A stretch of DNA of 64,000 bases from Leptospiraceae bacterium (GTDB lineage: Bacteria; Spirochaetota; Leptospiria; Leptospirales; Leptospiraceae): assembly GCA_024233875.1 (NCBI GenBank), contig JACKPB010000007.1, positions 182,141 to 246,140 of the forward strand, written 5' to 3'. Of the stretch, positions 45,401 to 53,341 are shown piece after piece. A program made the position numbers and the translations under genes. Position 1 is the stretch's first letter; each line of letters begins with the position of its first letter. Below the pieces are notes generated by a model. That model saw only the letters and a list, made by a program, of their open reading frames with translations, had not been told where the DNA came from and ran no database searches.

Positions 45401-45556
45401 GAATTGGAAGAATATGACTCAGAAGCAAAAGAAAGCTTTGAATCAATGAAGAAATATATTTCAGATCCAAGCATTCTATCCGGCATATCTCAGGCACTGG
45501 ATGCCTATGACTTCGAAAAAGCCTTAGAAATATTTCAGGGATTTATAAAAACTTAA
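42410..45556 (+). CDS. hybrid histidine kinase with two receivers and HPt
   Basis: 1048 aa. Two membrane helices (about residues 15-35 and 265-288) flank a CHASE-like periplasmic domain (WVEESYNLLSGLVALLDNSNYVDSDEF). Then a coiled coil, HisKA MSHEIRTPMNAILG (His329), HATPase DTGIGM and GGTGLGLAISKQL, receiver 1 (ILMDWQMPKMDG, Asp621), receiver 2 (ILMDCQMPVMDG, Asp768) and HPt LSHTLKGTSANIG (His914). A full internal phosphorelay with no output domain. The adjacent TorT-like gene probably gives ligand specificity; no response regulator lies nearby. Confidence 0.93.
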   Translation: MISILKNLSFDKQSKLLSISIVLIGLLTTFSFGLNIQKQIITSWEERAKQEASQQSFIILSWVEESYNLLSGLVALLDNSNYVDSDEFLNAVEGMETRAKVNFMPVKYLLKKNGDSWRIKYSSEKLTEIPEDSNDSLIPDTLLSTVIEAESIPNEWFMSMPVQSEQGKKFVYIAINPIVKNDYVVVGLLDIEVMLTNIFKNSKKTGIYLDIFLKPEVSEVATHFKNHKSDVPIIYQSSVTAYSARTNIEFIWKFSEEFDGGINKIFFYLVIFSGIFLSLILALFINYLRNQTANIQKKVDEATAELEEALGKAEDATRAKSDFLANMSHEIRTPMNAILGMSHLTLQTDLNPKQKNYIEKVYNSAENLLGIINDILDFSKIEAGKLNMESIDFQLESIFENLASLIGIKAEDKGLELLFETPFDMTTSLIGDPLRLSQIILNLSNNAIKFTEKGEIIIGVEEIQKFSNEVELHFWVRDTGIGMTPAQQSNLFQSFSQADTSTTRKYGGTGLGLAISKQLVELMNGRIWVESKPGLGSSFHFHAIFGIQENPVASPQKIDPKEFLDLRILVVDDNAIARDIFKNMTTSLGMNVSSASNGESALALIIEAEKNAIPFDIILMDWQMPKMDGIECIKKIQLEKLQTPPKIILVTAYGKEEATTALNNLNINLNSILTKPVTPGHLIDAIGIVLGKIEYSELQKSNKNEISQDLKMNLSGSKLLLVEDNEMNQELAVELLKNVGIEVVLAENGKIALEVLENTKDFDGILMDCQMPVMDGYTATKLIRSNPEFGEIPIIAMTANAMVGDREKVLQVGMNDHISKPININSMFTTLSKWIKPSRPGVRIEVKSSPPPGDTHIPELKGIDLATGLGISMNNKALYKKLLVKFYQTQKDFGIKFEEAQKSSNHSEAIRLSHTLKGTSANIGANAIAEYSKELEYALKNDSQPDVISSYFSKTKEELDITILDIKSKILDTMDEESDSKEKNLSMDKELIEKFIKELEEYDSEAKESFESMKKYISDPSILSGISQALDAYDFEKALEIFQGFIKT

Positions 45557-45625
45557 TTCCAATTGGATTGGAAGATGCGATTCCTGAATCGAAAGAACCA
45601 GGAACCGCAAAAACAAGAGAGAAAT

Positions 45626-46105
45626 TTACTCCGAGAGGAGACTTCTGAGCATCCAGGCTGTTTTTTCATGCAGGGACAATCTTTGAGTAAAGACATCCAG
45701 AGTTCCCTGATCATTAGAATTTTCAGCTGATTTGTAATTTTCACGGATAGTCTTGACTACTCTCTCGTGTCCGCTAACAAGATTTTCAATCATTTGATTT
45801 GCCTTAGGAACTCCTGAATCCTCTTCGATAGAAGTGAGGGTGGAAAATTCCTTGTAAGTGCCCGGAGCGTAGTAACCCAGAGATCGAATCCTCTCCGCGA
45901 TCAGGTCAATGGCAATCCACAATTCATTGTATTGCAATTCAAACATCTTGTGTAGGGTATCAAACATGGGTCCTGTAACATTCCAATGATAGTAATGAGT
46001 TTTTAAGTACAGTGCATAAGTATCTGCTAATACTTTCTTTAAGCCCAGTGCGATAGCTTCTCTTTCATTTTCTGGAATTCCTATATCAATTTTCATAATA
46101 TTCAT
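45626..46105 (-). CDS. dps: Dps-family ferritin-like DNA-protection protein
   Basis: 159 aa with the Dps ferroxidase signature KTHYYHWNVTGPMFDTLHKMFELQYNELWIAIDLIAERIRSLG, giving His and Asp/Glu ligands at the dimer interface. Stores iron and consumes peroxide. AGGAG lies three bases before ATG 46105; an ATG three codons later is an alternative. Convergent with the hybrid kinase gene, 70 bases apart. Confidence 0.93.
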   Translation of the reverse strand: MNIMKIDIGIPENEREAIALGLKKVLADTYALYLKTHYYHWNVTGPMFDTLHKMFELQYNELWIAIDLIAERIRSLGYYAPGTYKEFSTLTSIEEDSGVPKANQMIENLVSGHERVVKTIRENYKSAENSNDQGTLDVFTQRLSLHEKTAWMLRSLLSE

Positions 46106-46146
46106 TTTCTCCTAGGTTTCGTATTTTCTAAATTTTTATCTTAAGT

Positions 46147-46797
46147 TCATAACCTTAGATCGGGCATTTTTCCATTGGATACTTTCGGAAGAGGAAAACC
46201 CAAATAAGCTTCTATGATTTCACTTTCATATTTTTTTACTAACCATATTTCAGATTCATTTAAAATCAACCCGGAAATACTTTTTGCTTTATCTAAAATC
46301 CAATCGGCATAAGGCTTATTCTTTTCCCATTCTGCCATTAGCTTTCTACGAGACTCCTGTAATTCTACTAGTGTATGATGGATATCCATTCTAGTTTCAT
46401 CGGACAGGTTCGGATCGGATAGTACTTTTTCTAATTCTTTGATACCCTGATCTATACTACTCATACTTTCTGTATTTAAAGAATTGAATCTATCCATCCC
46501 CGATTCAGCCTGAAGTAAACTAATGATGGCTCCGATTTTTGCATTTGTCCAAACAAAATTTTCATAATTCTTAAAACCACCTTTCTGAATGATTTTTAAA
46601 AAGAGTTGAAATCCTTCCCTTTCAGAAATATTGGATTCAGGTCCTGTGTTGATAGATTTCAGTATTTCAGGTGCTTGAGTTCTTAAAACTTTATACACAC
46701 TAATATAATTGAGAACATCCTGCTCTTTCAATGTAATCTCATTTTTTATAAAACCACAATTGGAAAATATAAGTAAAAAAATTATTATGTAGAGCAC
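46147..46797 (-). CDS. helical putative lipoprotein with repeat-derived 5' end
   Basis: The core is a helical protein of about 200 residues (ITLKEQDVLNYISVYKVLRTQAPEILKSIN...; a second helical stretch DQGIKELEKVLSDPN) behind a lipobox-like signal IIIFLLIFSNC. Start uncertain: GTG 46797 gives a short signal lacking Lys/Arg; an in-frame ATG at 46962 would add 55 residues that come from family D repeat DNA (46795-46945) and would give a basic n-region. No SD clearly decides. Not recognised; probably envelope-located. Confidence 0.6.
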   Translation of the reverse strand: MLYIIIFLLIFSNCGFIKNEITLKEQDVLNYISVYKVLRTQAPEILKSINTGPESNISEREGFQLFLKIIQKGGFKNYENFVWTNAKIGAIISLLQAESGMDRFNSLNTESMSSIDQGIKELEKVLSDPNLSDETRMDIHHTLVELQESRRKLMAEWEKNKPYADWILDKAKSISGLILNESEIWLVKKYESEIIEAYLGFPLPKVSNGKMPDLRL

Positions 46798-46945
46798 CTC
46801 CAAAAACCCTTTAGCAGGGCTTTTTAGAGGTGGTAATTTGCTTGGGGTTGCATCCCAAACCTTGCTTTTTTTAAGAAATATTGAAAAACTTTTAAAAATA
46901 TTGTATATTTTAAAATCTAAAAAAAGGGTCAATAAACATTCCCTG
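46795..46945 (-). repeat. family D repeat, copy D2 (reverse)
   Basis: Read on the minus strand it shows CAATATTTCTTAAAAAAAGC, the inverted GGGATGCAACCC, and ACCACCTCTAAAAAGCCC, parallel to copy D1 at 38158. Both copies are open in the same frame (SIFLxKSxxW...PLKxPxK), and here this frame runs into a lipoprotein. Confidence 0.65.
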
Positions 46946-47221
46946 TAGTAACTTTTGAACATAGTGATTTAAGATTAATAACCTTTGAAGATTTGTAAAT
47001 ATTTTTAATACTATTTGATTTTTAATTCTTTCTTCAAACTTAATTACTTGAATCTGAAAAAGGATGAATCTCTCAATCAACTACAGCTACTTCAATCACC
47101 CAAGTCAAATTTTTTTGAATTGATTATTAAAAATGAGAAATTTCAATGAAATTTATTTTAAAATCTATTAACTTACTTTACAAATAATTATTTATATTAG
47201 ATATAACTAATTGATCTATTT

Positions 47222-47300
47222 TTAGAGATTTGGAGAGTCCATCCCGGAGCTGCCAACTTCCTCCCGATCAAAAATCATAATCAATGCAGAGTGATTGTAA
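47222..47300 (+). repeat. family B repeat, copy B3 (degenerate)
   Basis: GATTTGGAGAGTCCATCCC followed by a damaged GCCAACTTCCTCCCGATC and ATGCAGAGTGATTG, recognisable against the tandem units at 63571. The rest of 46963-47330 is AT-rich with no supported gene. Confidence 0.5.
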
Positions 47301-47332
47301 AAGTTGATTAAATAAATTAAGGAAAATTATTT

Positions 47333-47433
47333 TATAGTCATTTTCAAAAGGTTTGCGTATTCATTGAAGAATTCGCTTTAAAATGGCTACATTCCTTACT
47401 AGGCAAAACGCAATAATTAAGGAGAACTGGTAT
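47333..47433 (+). repeat. family A hairpin repeat, copy A5, supplying the next gene's SD
   Basis: TAGTCATTTT at 47335-47344 pairs with AAAATGGCTA at 47380-47389; then CAAAACGCAATAATTAAGGA and GAACTGGTATATG. The GGAGA within the right end lies eight bases before ATG 47434 and serves as ribosome-binding site, so the repeat forms the 5' leader of the SRPBCC gene. Confidence 0.75.
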
Positions 47434-47949
47434 ATGTCAGAGAGAAATAAAGAATTGGAACAAGATTTCAATCCGGAATTGGATTTGAAACTGGAAAGAA
47501 TCATTGATCTTCCCAGGGAATGGATTTACGAAGCATGGACAACTCCTGCTTCTATAAAAGAATGGTTTTGTCCCAAACCGTGGGGTGTGAGTCATTGTGA
47601 AGTAGATCTAAAACCGGGAGGGCTATTCAGGGCAGTCATGTTGTCCCCGGAAGGTGAGGAGATACCCAACATGGGATGTTATCTGGAAATAGTTCCCAAC
47701 GAGAGAATTATTTGGACAGATGCACTTCTACCCGGGTATAGACCGGCTCCCGAACCTGTTTCCGGTGCGAATCTTTATTTTACCGGAATGATTCTTCTTT
47801 CTGAAACTCAGGAAGGAACAAAGTATCTTGCGATCTCCAAACACAGAAATAAGGAAGATTGCAAAAAACATGAAGAAATGGGATTTCATCAGGGATGGGG
47901 AATCGTTTTGGATCAACTCATTGAATATGTAAGATCTATCAAAAAATAG
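47434..47949 (+). CDS. SRPBCC / AHSA1-domain protein
   Basis: Helix-grip fold of the AHSA1 type: LKLERIIDLPREWIYEAWTTPASIKEWFCPKPWGV at the start, LKPGGLFRAVMLSPEG in the middle, and HEEMGFHQGWGIVLDQLIEYV as the closing helix. Such proteins bind hydrophobic ligands or co-chaperone partners; ligand unknown. I use ATG 47434 (GGAGA SD); an in-frame ATG 17 codons earlier is the ATGGCTACA of repeat A5 and not a real start. Confidence 0.85.
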   Translation: MSERNKELEQDFNPELDLKLERIIDLPREWIYEAWTTPASIKEWFCPKPWGVSHCEVDLKPGGLFRAVMLSPEGEEIPNMGCYLEIVPNERIIWTDALLPGYRPAPEPVSGANLYFTGMILLSETQEGTKYLAISKHRNKEDCKKHEEMGFHQGWGIVLDQLIEYVRSIKK

Positions 47950-48000
47950 ATCTAAAGTATAGATTTTTAGTACATTCAATTCAGAATATTTTCGAGACCT

Positions 48001-48024
48001 CAGTCCTGATTTGAATCAGGACTG
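48001..48024. terminator. hairpin between SRPBCC and lipoprotein genes
   Basis: Perfect 10-bp stem CAGTCCTGAT / ATCAGGACTG with loop TTGA, between convergent genes. There is no T-run after it, so it may terminate weakly or only protect the 3' ends. Confidence 0.5.
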
Positions 48025-48069
48025 ATCCTCTTATCTATCCAATCGGAATGGTCTAATAGGGACTATTTC

Positions 48070-48345
48070 TTAATTCCAATTTTTTGATTTTGAGTCATAC
48101 ACTTTGGATCTACCGGTAGAAAGGCCATACCAGACTATGTATTCACTATTATTTTTTTTAAGATAGTAGATCGGACCTGATTCCTTTTCTTCGATTCCAA
48201 TTTCTGAGAGACTCAAAGGCAATCTGTTTTCCTGTTTTTGGAAACTTTCAATTTTTTGTATGACATTTTCTGCCATTTGCATCTTACTATCAGAACAAAA
48301 ATTTAAAAACAGGATTAAAATAGCAAAGATTTGTATATTTTTCAT
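48070..48345 (-). CDS. small lipoprotein, 91 aa
   Basis: Signal NIQIFAILILFLNFC predicts lipidation at Cys17. The mature part (LPLSLSEIGIEEKESGPIYYLKKNNSEYIVWYGLSTGRSKVYDSKSKNW) resembles the globular end of pseudopilin-like proteins that begin with a similar 'LPxSLxEIG' turn, though no prepilin cleavage site is present. Stands alone. Upstream, 48346-48620 has no supported feature. Confidence 0.65.
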   Translation of the reverse strand: MKNIQIFAILILFLNFCSDSKMQMAENVIQKIESFQKQENRLPLSLSEIGIEEKESGPIYYLKKNNSEYIVWYGLSTGRSKVYDSKSKNWN

Positions 48346-48626
48346 TCAAAATTACCCGGTTGTGTTTTCATCCAGTTTTTTTCTCGAATCGAAAATAGCA
48401 TTAAGTATTCATAAGTTTTCGGATTTCTTAGGAAGATGTATTGCAACTTTTAAGATTCCGGACAGGAGAATCCAGTAGTATGAAACTAGAAATCAGAATA
48501 AAATTCTTTCAGATCTTAGAAGTAAACAATTCCCAAGAAAGTACTATAAGAGAATTTTGAACTTACGCAATTCTATTTAAATTTGTAATGCGTACTTTTA
48601 ATCAATTTTGAGATACATTCATTAAT

Positions 48627-48722
48627 TCACCTTTCGTGCGAAAGGTGAGTTATTGAAAGGGAACCTTTCGGCAAATTGGGAACTCATCGTCCCCAAACCT
48701 CTATTTTTATAGATCTATTTGT
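48627..48722 (-). repeat. family B hairpin repeat, copy B4 (reverse)
   Basis: Starts with the palindrome TCACCTTTCG-TG-CGAAAGGTGA (48627-48648). GAAAGG (48655-48660) and CCTTTC (48664-48669) form the second stem, and AACTCATCGTCCCCAAA follows. Element C2 is inserted after it, and the far terminus of the composite, TTGCGTAAGGTGAGTT, lies at 48935-48950. Confidence 0.7.
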
Positions 48723-48883
48723 AACTCATCTTACGCAGTATTTTATTTTTCTAATTTTTTTTAGTTTAAAATCAAAATCATTTTTTGCTAATAAATCAAT
48801 ATAAATATGTGTTTATGCGATAGCCCAAGCTGCCGGCAGGCTCCCTGCAACCTCACATTTCGCTTCTTTGCGTAATGTGAGTT
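48723..48883. mobile_element. 161-bp MITE-like element C2
   Basis: Same length, same terminal repeats (AACTCATCTTACGCA / TGCGTAATGTGAGTT) and near-identical interior as C1 at 5034, differing at about four positions. Right flank AGT; left flank TGT, probably a mutated duplicate. High identity between copies 43 kb apart suggests recent movement or gene conversion. Confidence 0.75.
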
Positions 48884-49109
48884 AGTAAAATATAATTTTG
48901 TATTAAAAAAATTAAAATGTTTAAAAGAAATAAATTGCGTAAGGTGAGTTCAATAAGAAAAGTTTTGATAGCTCAGTAAACCTACTAAGATTGAATTCTG
49001 TCCCATTCATCTCTTTATTGAGTAAGGTTCCTGTTTTGCCTGCTCAGAAGACATAACCAATAAATAATTTATAGAGGATGAATGAATTGAGTCCTAAGTA
49101 TTTTTGAAT

Positions 49110-49218
49110 TGAAGTCATTTTCAAAATAAATTGCCGAATCACGAGAGAATCCGATATAAAATGGCTAAATCCCTCAGGATGAGATACGCAAGTATTTTTG
49201 AATACCGGTATGGGGCTC
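49110..49218 (+). repeat. family A hairpin repeat, copy A6
   Basis: AAGTCATTTT at 49112-49121 and AAAATGGCTA at 49158-49167; right end TACGCAAGTATTTTTGAATA then CCGGTATGG. It lies about 150 bases upstream of the second hybrid kinase gene. Confidence 0.7.
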
Positions 49219-49319
49219 CGGAAGATCCTCTAGGTAAACTCAGTTCTAGAAAAATAGTTTAATAAATTTCCCCAGAATGAATAGTGAAAATGCTTGTATA
49301 TACGTCCTATGAATTATAG

Positions 49320-49353
49320 ATAGTTTTCACTAAAATATCCAAGTGAAAACTAT
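49320..49353. promoter_or_regulatory. perfect 12-bp inverted repeat before hybrid kinase gene
   Basis: ATAGTTTTCACT (49320-49331), ten bases, AGTGAAAACTAT (49342-49353). It ends 12 bases before the ATG; a further half-site-like ATAGTGAAAA occurs at 49281. It fits an operator for a dimeric regulator or a leader hairpin that masks the start, since no SD is otherwise seen. Confidence 0.55.
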
Positions 49354-49365
49354 TCAAAAATTAAA

Positions 49366-52188
49366 ATGAAGAAACATTTGAAATACATTCCAATCGTTTT
49401 ATCTGGATTGATTTCTTTATTATCATTACTTGGATGGATATTTGATATCCCTATCCTTTATTCTTCAATGAATCACATCGATTCAATGAAATTTTCTACC
49501 TCCATTTCTTTACTGAACCTAGCGATCAGTCTGGCTCTTTTACGTTACACACCTTATAAAAAGCTAGGTCATGTATTTTTGATTTTTCCTCTTTTTTATT
49601 CTATAAATAGTCTTGTTTTGCAGCAAACTAATATATTTCCTAACTTTGAGAATTTACTGATTCATGACAATTTAAGTGGAATCAACGGAAAAATGTCCTT
49701 ATCCACTGCTACTGTAATCTTATTTTCCTCCCTATCCATTCTATTTTTTCAATCTCAAAATAATTTCTTTTTAGTATTGGGAAATATTTTATTACCTTTA
49801 TCATTTGCTATTGATTTCATTGGATTTTCTAGCTTTCTCTTCAATATTTCTATAGACAAGAAATTACCTTTTTTCCAGTCTATGTCCCTGCAAGCTGTAC
49901 TAGCAAATATTCTAATTATATATGAAATATTACGTTTGAGAGAAGATTACGGGATCAGCAAGTTTATACACTCCGGAAGAATAGGAAGCCGACTGACTAT
50001 ATTTTTAAGCATAGCCTTAGGTATCACAACTCTTTTCATAACTTCAATTCGAGTCTATTCCCACAAACATCAATTAGTAGACGTCGAATTTGGAATTTTA
50101 CTTGTAGCTATAAGTATTTTCTTTTCTTCGATTCTAATCCTGCTAATTACAGGAATCAAAATAAATAGTTTAGATGAGAAGAGGGAATCCGCCGAGCTTG
50201 AGTTAAAGAGATACAATGAAAATTTAGAATCTGTCATAGATGAGAAGACAAAAACACTTTTAGAAACTCAAATTTTTCAAAAAGATATTTTGATTTCCGC
50301 GCCCAATGGAATCATCAAACTAAAAGTTCAGGAAATCGAAGAATCATCAAAAATCTATTTTATTTGGGAGTATATCAATCCCGCTGCCCAAAAAATATTA
50401 GGTTTTACTGAAGAAATGTTACTGGGAAAATATGTTCATGAAGTTATGAATGATTTTTCTGTTAATAATCTTTATAAAAGTTTTCTGAATGTATACCAAA
50501 CCGGTAAATCAATTTCCTTAGAATACAATTACTCATATTTTAACAAAAATATCTGGTTAAACATTTCTGTCGTAAAATCACAATCTTCATTGATTATAAA
50601 TATAGTCGATATTACAGAATCTTACATTCAACAAAATGAACTTAAAAAAGCAAAACTCGATGCTGAATCAGCCTTAGAAGCAAAATCGGGATTTCTTGCT
50701 GCCATGAGCCATGAAATACGTACTCCCCTGAATGGTGTTATCGGTATGGGAGAATTGCTATCTCATACGAATCTAAATCCAGAACAGAAAGAATATGTTC
50801 AAAATCTAAATATCAGTTCAGAACTCCTAATGTCTATTCTAAATGATATTTTAGATTATTCAAAATTAGATTCCAATAAAATGCTTCTACATTTTGAAAG
50901 TGTAAATATTAGAGATTGCATATGTGAATGTATAGAACTATTTACTTTAAAAATTACAGAAAAGAAATTTCATGTTTACTTTGATTGCGCTTTAGATGTG
51001 CCTGAGTTTATTCGAACTGATCAATTTCGAATCAAACAAATTTTGAACAATTTGTTCGGAAATGCTTTGAAATTTACTAATACGAATGGGGAAATTACCC
51101 TCCGGATTAGAACAAGCAAAGAAAATGAAAATAAGTTCTTACTTTTCCAAATTGAGGACAATGGTATTGGAATACCGGATGACAAACAGGAAAAGTTATT
51201 TTCCCTTTTTACCCAGGTCGACTCTTCCACTACCAAATCATACGGAGGAACCGGTTTGGGTCTTGCGATTTCTAAAAAAATTGTTCTGCAAATGCAGGGA
51301 GAGATTTGGTTGGAGAGCAAATGGAATCAGGGTTCAAGCTTTTATTTTAAAATTCCATTGATTCCAATTGGAGAGAATCATTCAGATTATCTTAAAGAGA
51401 GACATGAAAACCCCGGGTCCAAACTGGCTTACTTTTTGGGTTCGGATAAGAATTATGAGATACTTAAATCCTATTTAGATTTATGGAAAGTGGAATTCAT
51501 ACATAGTTCCGATCCATCCGAAATCTCGATTAGAGAGAATTCTGAAATTTACTTATTAGTCGAATTGGATTTTGACTCTAAAAACTCAAATTCATTTTTG
51601 GAATTGGATGCAATTAGAAACAATCAGGTTCAATTGATTTTTCTAAATCCACAGTTTAACAAAACCCTAAGAGAGACAATTTCCCAAAAAACAGGTGTCT
51701 ATGATTTATTATTACCCATAAGAATGAATCTTCTCTATTCAATTCTTTTTACAGAGAAGGAAGGTCTAGAGTTCAATAGAAGTCTTAAGAAGAAAGATTC
51801 CGAAAATTACTCTGCTATAAAAGGAAAAAAAGTTTTGTTAGTTGAAGATCATGCTATGAATCAAAAATTAGCCATTCGATTTATGGAAAAATGGGGTGTA
51901 ATTCCCGAGATAGCTGATAATGGGAAAATTGCTGTGGAAAAAGTAACAGCAAACAAATATGATCTAATACTAATGGACATTCATATGCCTGAAATGGATG
52001 GAATCGAAGCTACGAGAACCATCCAAAGTCAAATAGAAAATCCTCCACCGATAGTCATCATGTCTGCTGATGTATTCAAGAAAGAAAATCATAAGGATTC
52101 TAAAATATACATCAGTGATTTTGTCCTGAAACCTTTCAAGAGTTCTGATATTCGTGATATTTTCATTAAGTACAAAATCATCAATTGA
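49366..52188 (+). CDS. membrane hybrid histidine kinase with PAS and receiver
   Basis: 940 aa. About eight membrane helices in the first 265 residues form an unnamed integral sensor. A coiled coil and a PAS-like domain follow (ISAPNGIIKLKVQEIEESSKIYFIWEYINPAAQKILGFTEE...), then HisKA MSHEIRTPLNGVIGMGEL (His449), HATPase EDNGIGIPDDKQ and GGTGLGLAISKKI, and a C-terminal receiver (ILMDIHMPEMDG, Asp871; VLKPF). It stands alone, preceded by a perfect inverted repeat, with no partner regulator nearby. Confidence 0.92.
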   Translation: MKKHLKYIPIVLSGLISLLSLLGWIFDIPILYSSMNHIDSMKFSTSISLLNLAISLALLRYTPYKKLGHVFLIFPLFYSINSLVLQQTNIFPNFENLLIHDNLSGINGKMSLSTATVILFSSLSILFFQSQNNFFLVLGNILLPLSFAIDFIGFSSFLFNISIDKKLPFFQSMSLQAVLANILIIYEILRLREDYGISKFIHSGRIGSRLTIFLSIALGITTLFITSIRVYSHKHQLVDVEFGILLVAISIFFSSILILLITGIKINSLDEKRESAELELKRYNENLESVIDEKTKTLLETQIFQKDILISAPNGIIKLKVQEIEESSKIYFIWEYINPAAQKILGFTEEMLLGKYVHEVMNDFSVNNLYKSFLNVYQTGKSISLEYNYSYFNKNIWLNISVVKSQSSLIINIVDITESYIQQNELKKAKLDAESALEAKSGFLAAMSHEIRTPLNGVIGMGELLSHTNLNPEQKEYVQNLNISSELLMSILNDILDYSKLDSNKMLLHFESVNIRDCICECIELFTLKITEKKFHVYFDCALDVPEFIRTDQFRIKQILNNLFGNALKFTNTNGEITLRIRTSKENENKFLLFQIEDNGIGIPDDKQEKLFSLFTQVDSSTTKSYGGTGLGLAISKKIVLQMQGEIWLESKWNQGSSFYFKIPLIPIGENHSDYLKERHENPGSKLAYFLGSDKNYEILKSYLDLWKVEFIHSSDPSEISIRENSEIYLLVELDFDSKNSNSFLELDAIRNNQVQLIFLNPQFNKTLRETISQKTGVYDLLLPIRMNLLYSILFTEKEGLEFNRSLKKKDSENYSAIKGKKVLLVEDHAMNQKLAIRFMEKWGVIPEIADNGKIAVEKVTANKYDLILMDIHMPEMDGIEATRTIQSQIENPPPIVIMSADVFKKENHKDSKIYISDFVLKPFKSSDIRDIFIKYKIIN

Positions 52189-52248
52189 ACTAGCTTGCTG
52201 ACTCCAATTCCTATCCTAAACTTTCGATAAAAAAACCTTGATTTTCAT

Positions 52249-52266
52249 TATCGTATATTTACGATA
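52249..52266. promoter_or_regulatory. ArsR-type operator upstream of arsR
   Basis: Perfect inverted repeat TATCGTA-TATT-TACGATA, seven bases before the arsR ATG and overlapping the AT-rich promoter. The form matches the usual imperfect dyad of ArsR/SmtB repressors, so autoregulation of the ars operon is likely. Confidence 0.75.
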
Positions 52267-52272
52267 TACAAT

Positions 52273-52620
52273 ATGGCTCAAAATAAGAAGAATGAATTCG
52301 ATTCAGAAAGTTGTAAATTAGCCGCTTTCGCTAAAGCACTATCCCACCCGGCAAGAATCTCTATTCTAAGAACCATTGCAGAGAAAGAAGCCTGTATCTG
52401 TGGAGAGATAGTAGAAGTGATTCCATTGGCTCAATCCACTGTATCCCAACATCTAAAAGAATTGAAATCTATAGGTCTGATTCAGGGTGAAGTGGATGGA
52501 GCGAAATCCTGTTATTGCATCGACTGGGATACTTTAGAAGAATTCTATACTTCTTTTTCTTCAATATACAATTCATTAAAAAAACGAAAAAGTCGATCTA
52601 AGACTAAATGTAATACATAG
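52273..52620 (+). CDS. arsR: ArsR/SmtB-family metalloregulator
   Basis: Winged-helix repressor: AFAKALSHPARISILRTIAEKEACICGEIVEVIPLAQSTVSQHLKELKSIGLI. The Cys41-x-Cys43 motif in the metal-binding helix, plus Cys14 and Cys76-78 region (SCYC), fits a thiol-binding site for arsenite or a soft metal. First gene of the operon, with an exact inverted repeat at its promoter. The remaining genes reduce or carry arsenic-like toxicants. Confidence 0.9.
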   Translation: MAQNKKNEFDSESCKLAAFAKALSHPARISILRTIAEKEACICGEIVEVIPLAQSTVSQHLKELKSIGLIQGEVDGAKSCYCIDWDTLEEFYTSFSSIYNSLKKRKSRSKTKCNT

Positions 52621-52631
52621 GAACTTGCATC

Positions 52632-53045
52632 ATGAAAAATATTTTGGTACTCTGCACCGGAAATAGTTGCCGCAGTCAAATGGCTGAAGGATGGCTAAAG
52701 TATTTCGCCAAAGAGAAGGCAAAAATCTATAGTGCGGGAATAGAAACGCATGGAGTGAATCCGAATGCGATAAAATTTATGAAAGAATCGGGAATTGATA
52801 TCTCCCATCATACTTCCAATCATGTAAATGAATATCTAAATATTCCTTTTGATATCATTCTAACTGTATGCGACCATGCAAAAGAAAATTGCCCTTACAT
52901 TCCTTCTCCCGCGATACGCTTTCATCATGATTTCGCCGATCCGTCCAAAGTAAATGGATCCGAAGAAGAAATCGCAAACGCATTCAGAAAAACCAGAGAT
53001 GAAATAAGGGAATACTGCAAGTTATTAATACTTGAAAACTTATAA
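52632..53045 (+). CDS. arsC: arsenate reductase, LMW-phosphatase type
   Basis: Reduces arsenate to arsenite through a Cys cascade. P-loop CTGNSCRS (Cys8, Arg14), then VCDHAKENCPYIP with Cys80 and Cys87, the relay pair of thioredoxin-dependent ArsC; HHDFADPS holds the general-acid Asp. Length 137 aa is normal. It lies 11 bases after arsR. Confidence 0.93.
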   Translation: MKNILVLCTGNSCRSQMAEGWLKYFAKEKAKIYSAGIETHGVNPNAIKFMKESGIDISHHTSNHVNEYLNIPFDIILTVCDHAKENCPYIPSPAIRFHHDFADPSKVNGSEEEIANAFRKTRDEIREYCKLLILENL

Positions 53046-53063
53046 ATTTAGGAGAGGGATACA

Positions 53064-53294
53064 ATGAATATTTTAATTTTAGGCACAGGTTGTGCTAGAT
53101 GCAAAGCTACTCAGGATGTCATAGAAAAAGTTGTGAAGGAATTGAACCTAAATGCTTCGGTAGAAAAGGTAGAGGAACTATCAGAAATCATGAAGTATGA
53201 TATCTTAGCCACTCCGGCAGTTGTAATCGATGGAGTTGTTAAAATAAAGGGAAAAGTTCCTACACCTGCAGAGATCAGAGAACTTTTGAGTTAA
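53064..53294 (+). CDS. small thioredoxin-like redox protein (CARC)
   Basis: 76-aa thioredoxin fold with active site GTGCARC (Cys10, Cys13) and cis-Pro loop ATPAVV, as in the archaeal-type 'redox-active disulfide protein 2'. GGAGAGGG lies close upstream of the ATG. In ars and permease clusters such proteins probably recycle ArsC or deliver bound metalloid to the DUF318 permease. Confidence 0.88.
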   Translation: MNILILGTGCARCKATQDVIEKVVKELNLNASVEKVEELSEIMKYDILATPAVVIDGVVKIKGKVPTPAEIRELLS

Positions 53295-53341
53295 TTAGAA
53301 TTGTACTCTATTCATATTTTCCAATACAAGGAATCCCAGAA

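Noticed and set aside
47383..47433. 17-residue N-terminal extension of the SRPBCC protein
   Set aside because: Its ATG is part of the family A repeat arm; the inner ATG 47434 has GGAGA at proper distance and starts the conserved domain.
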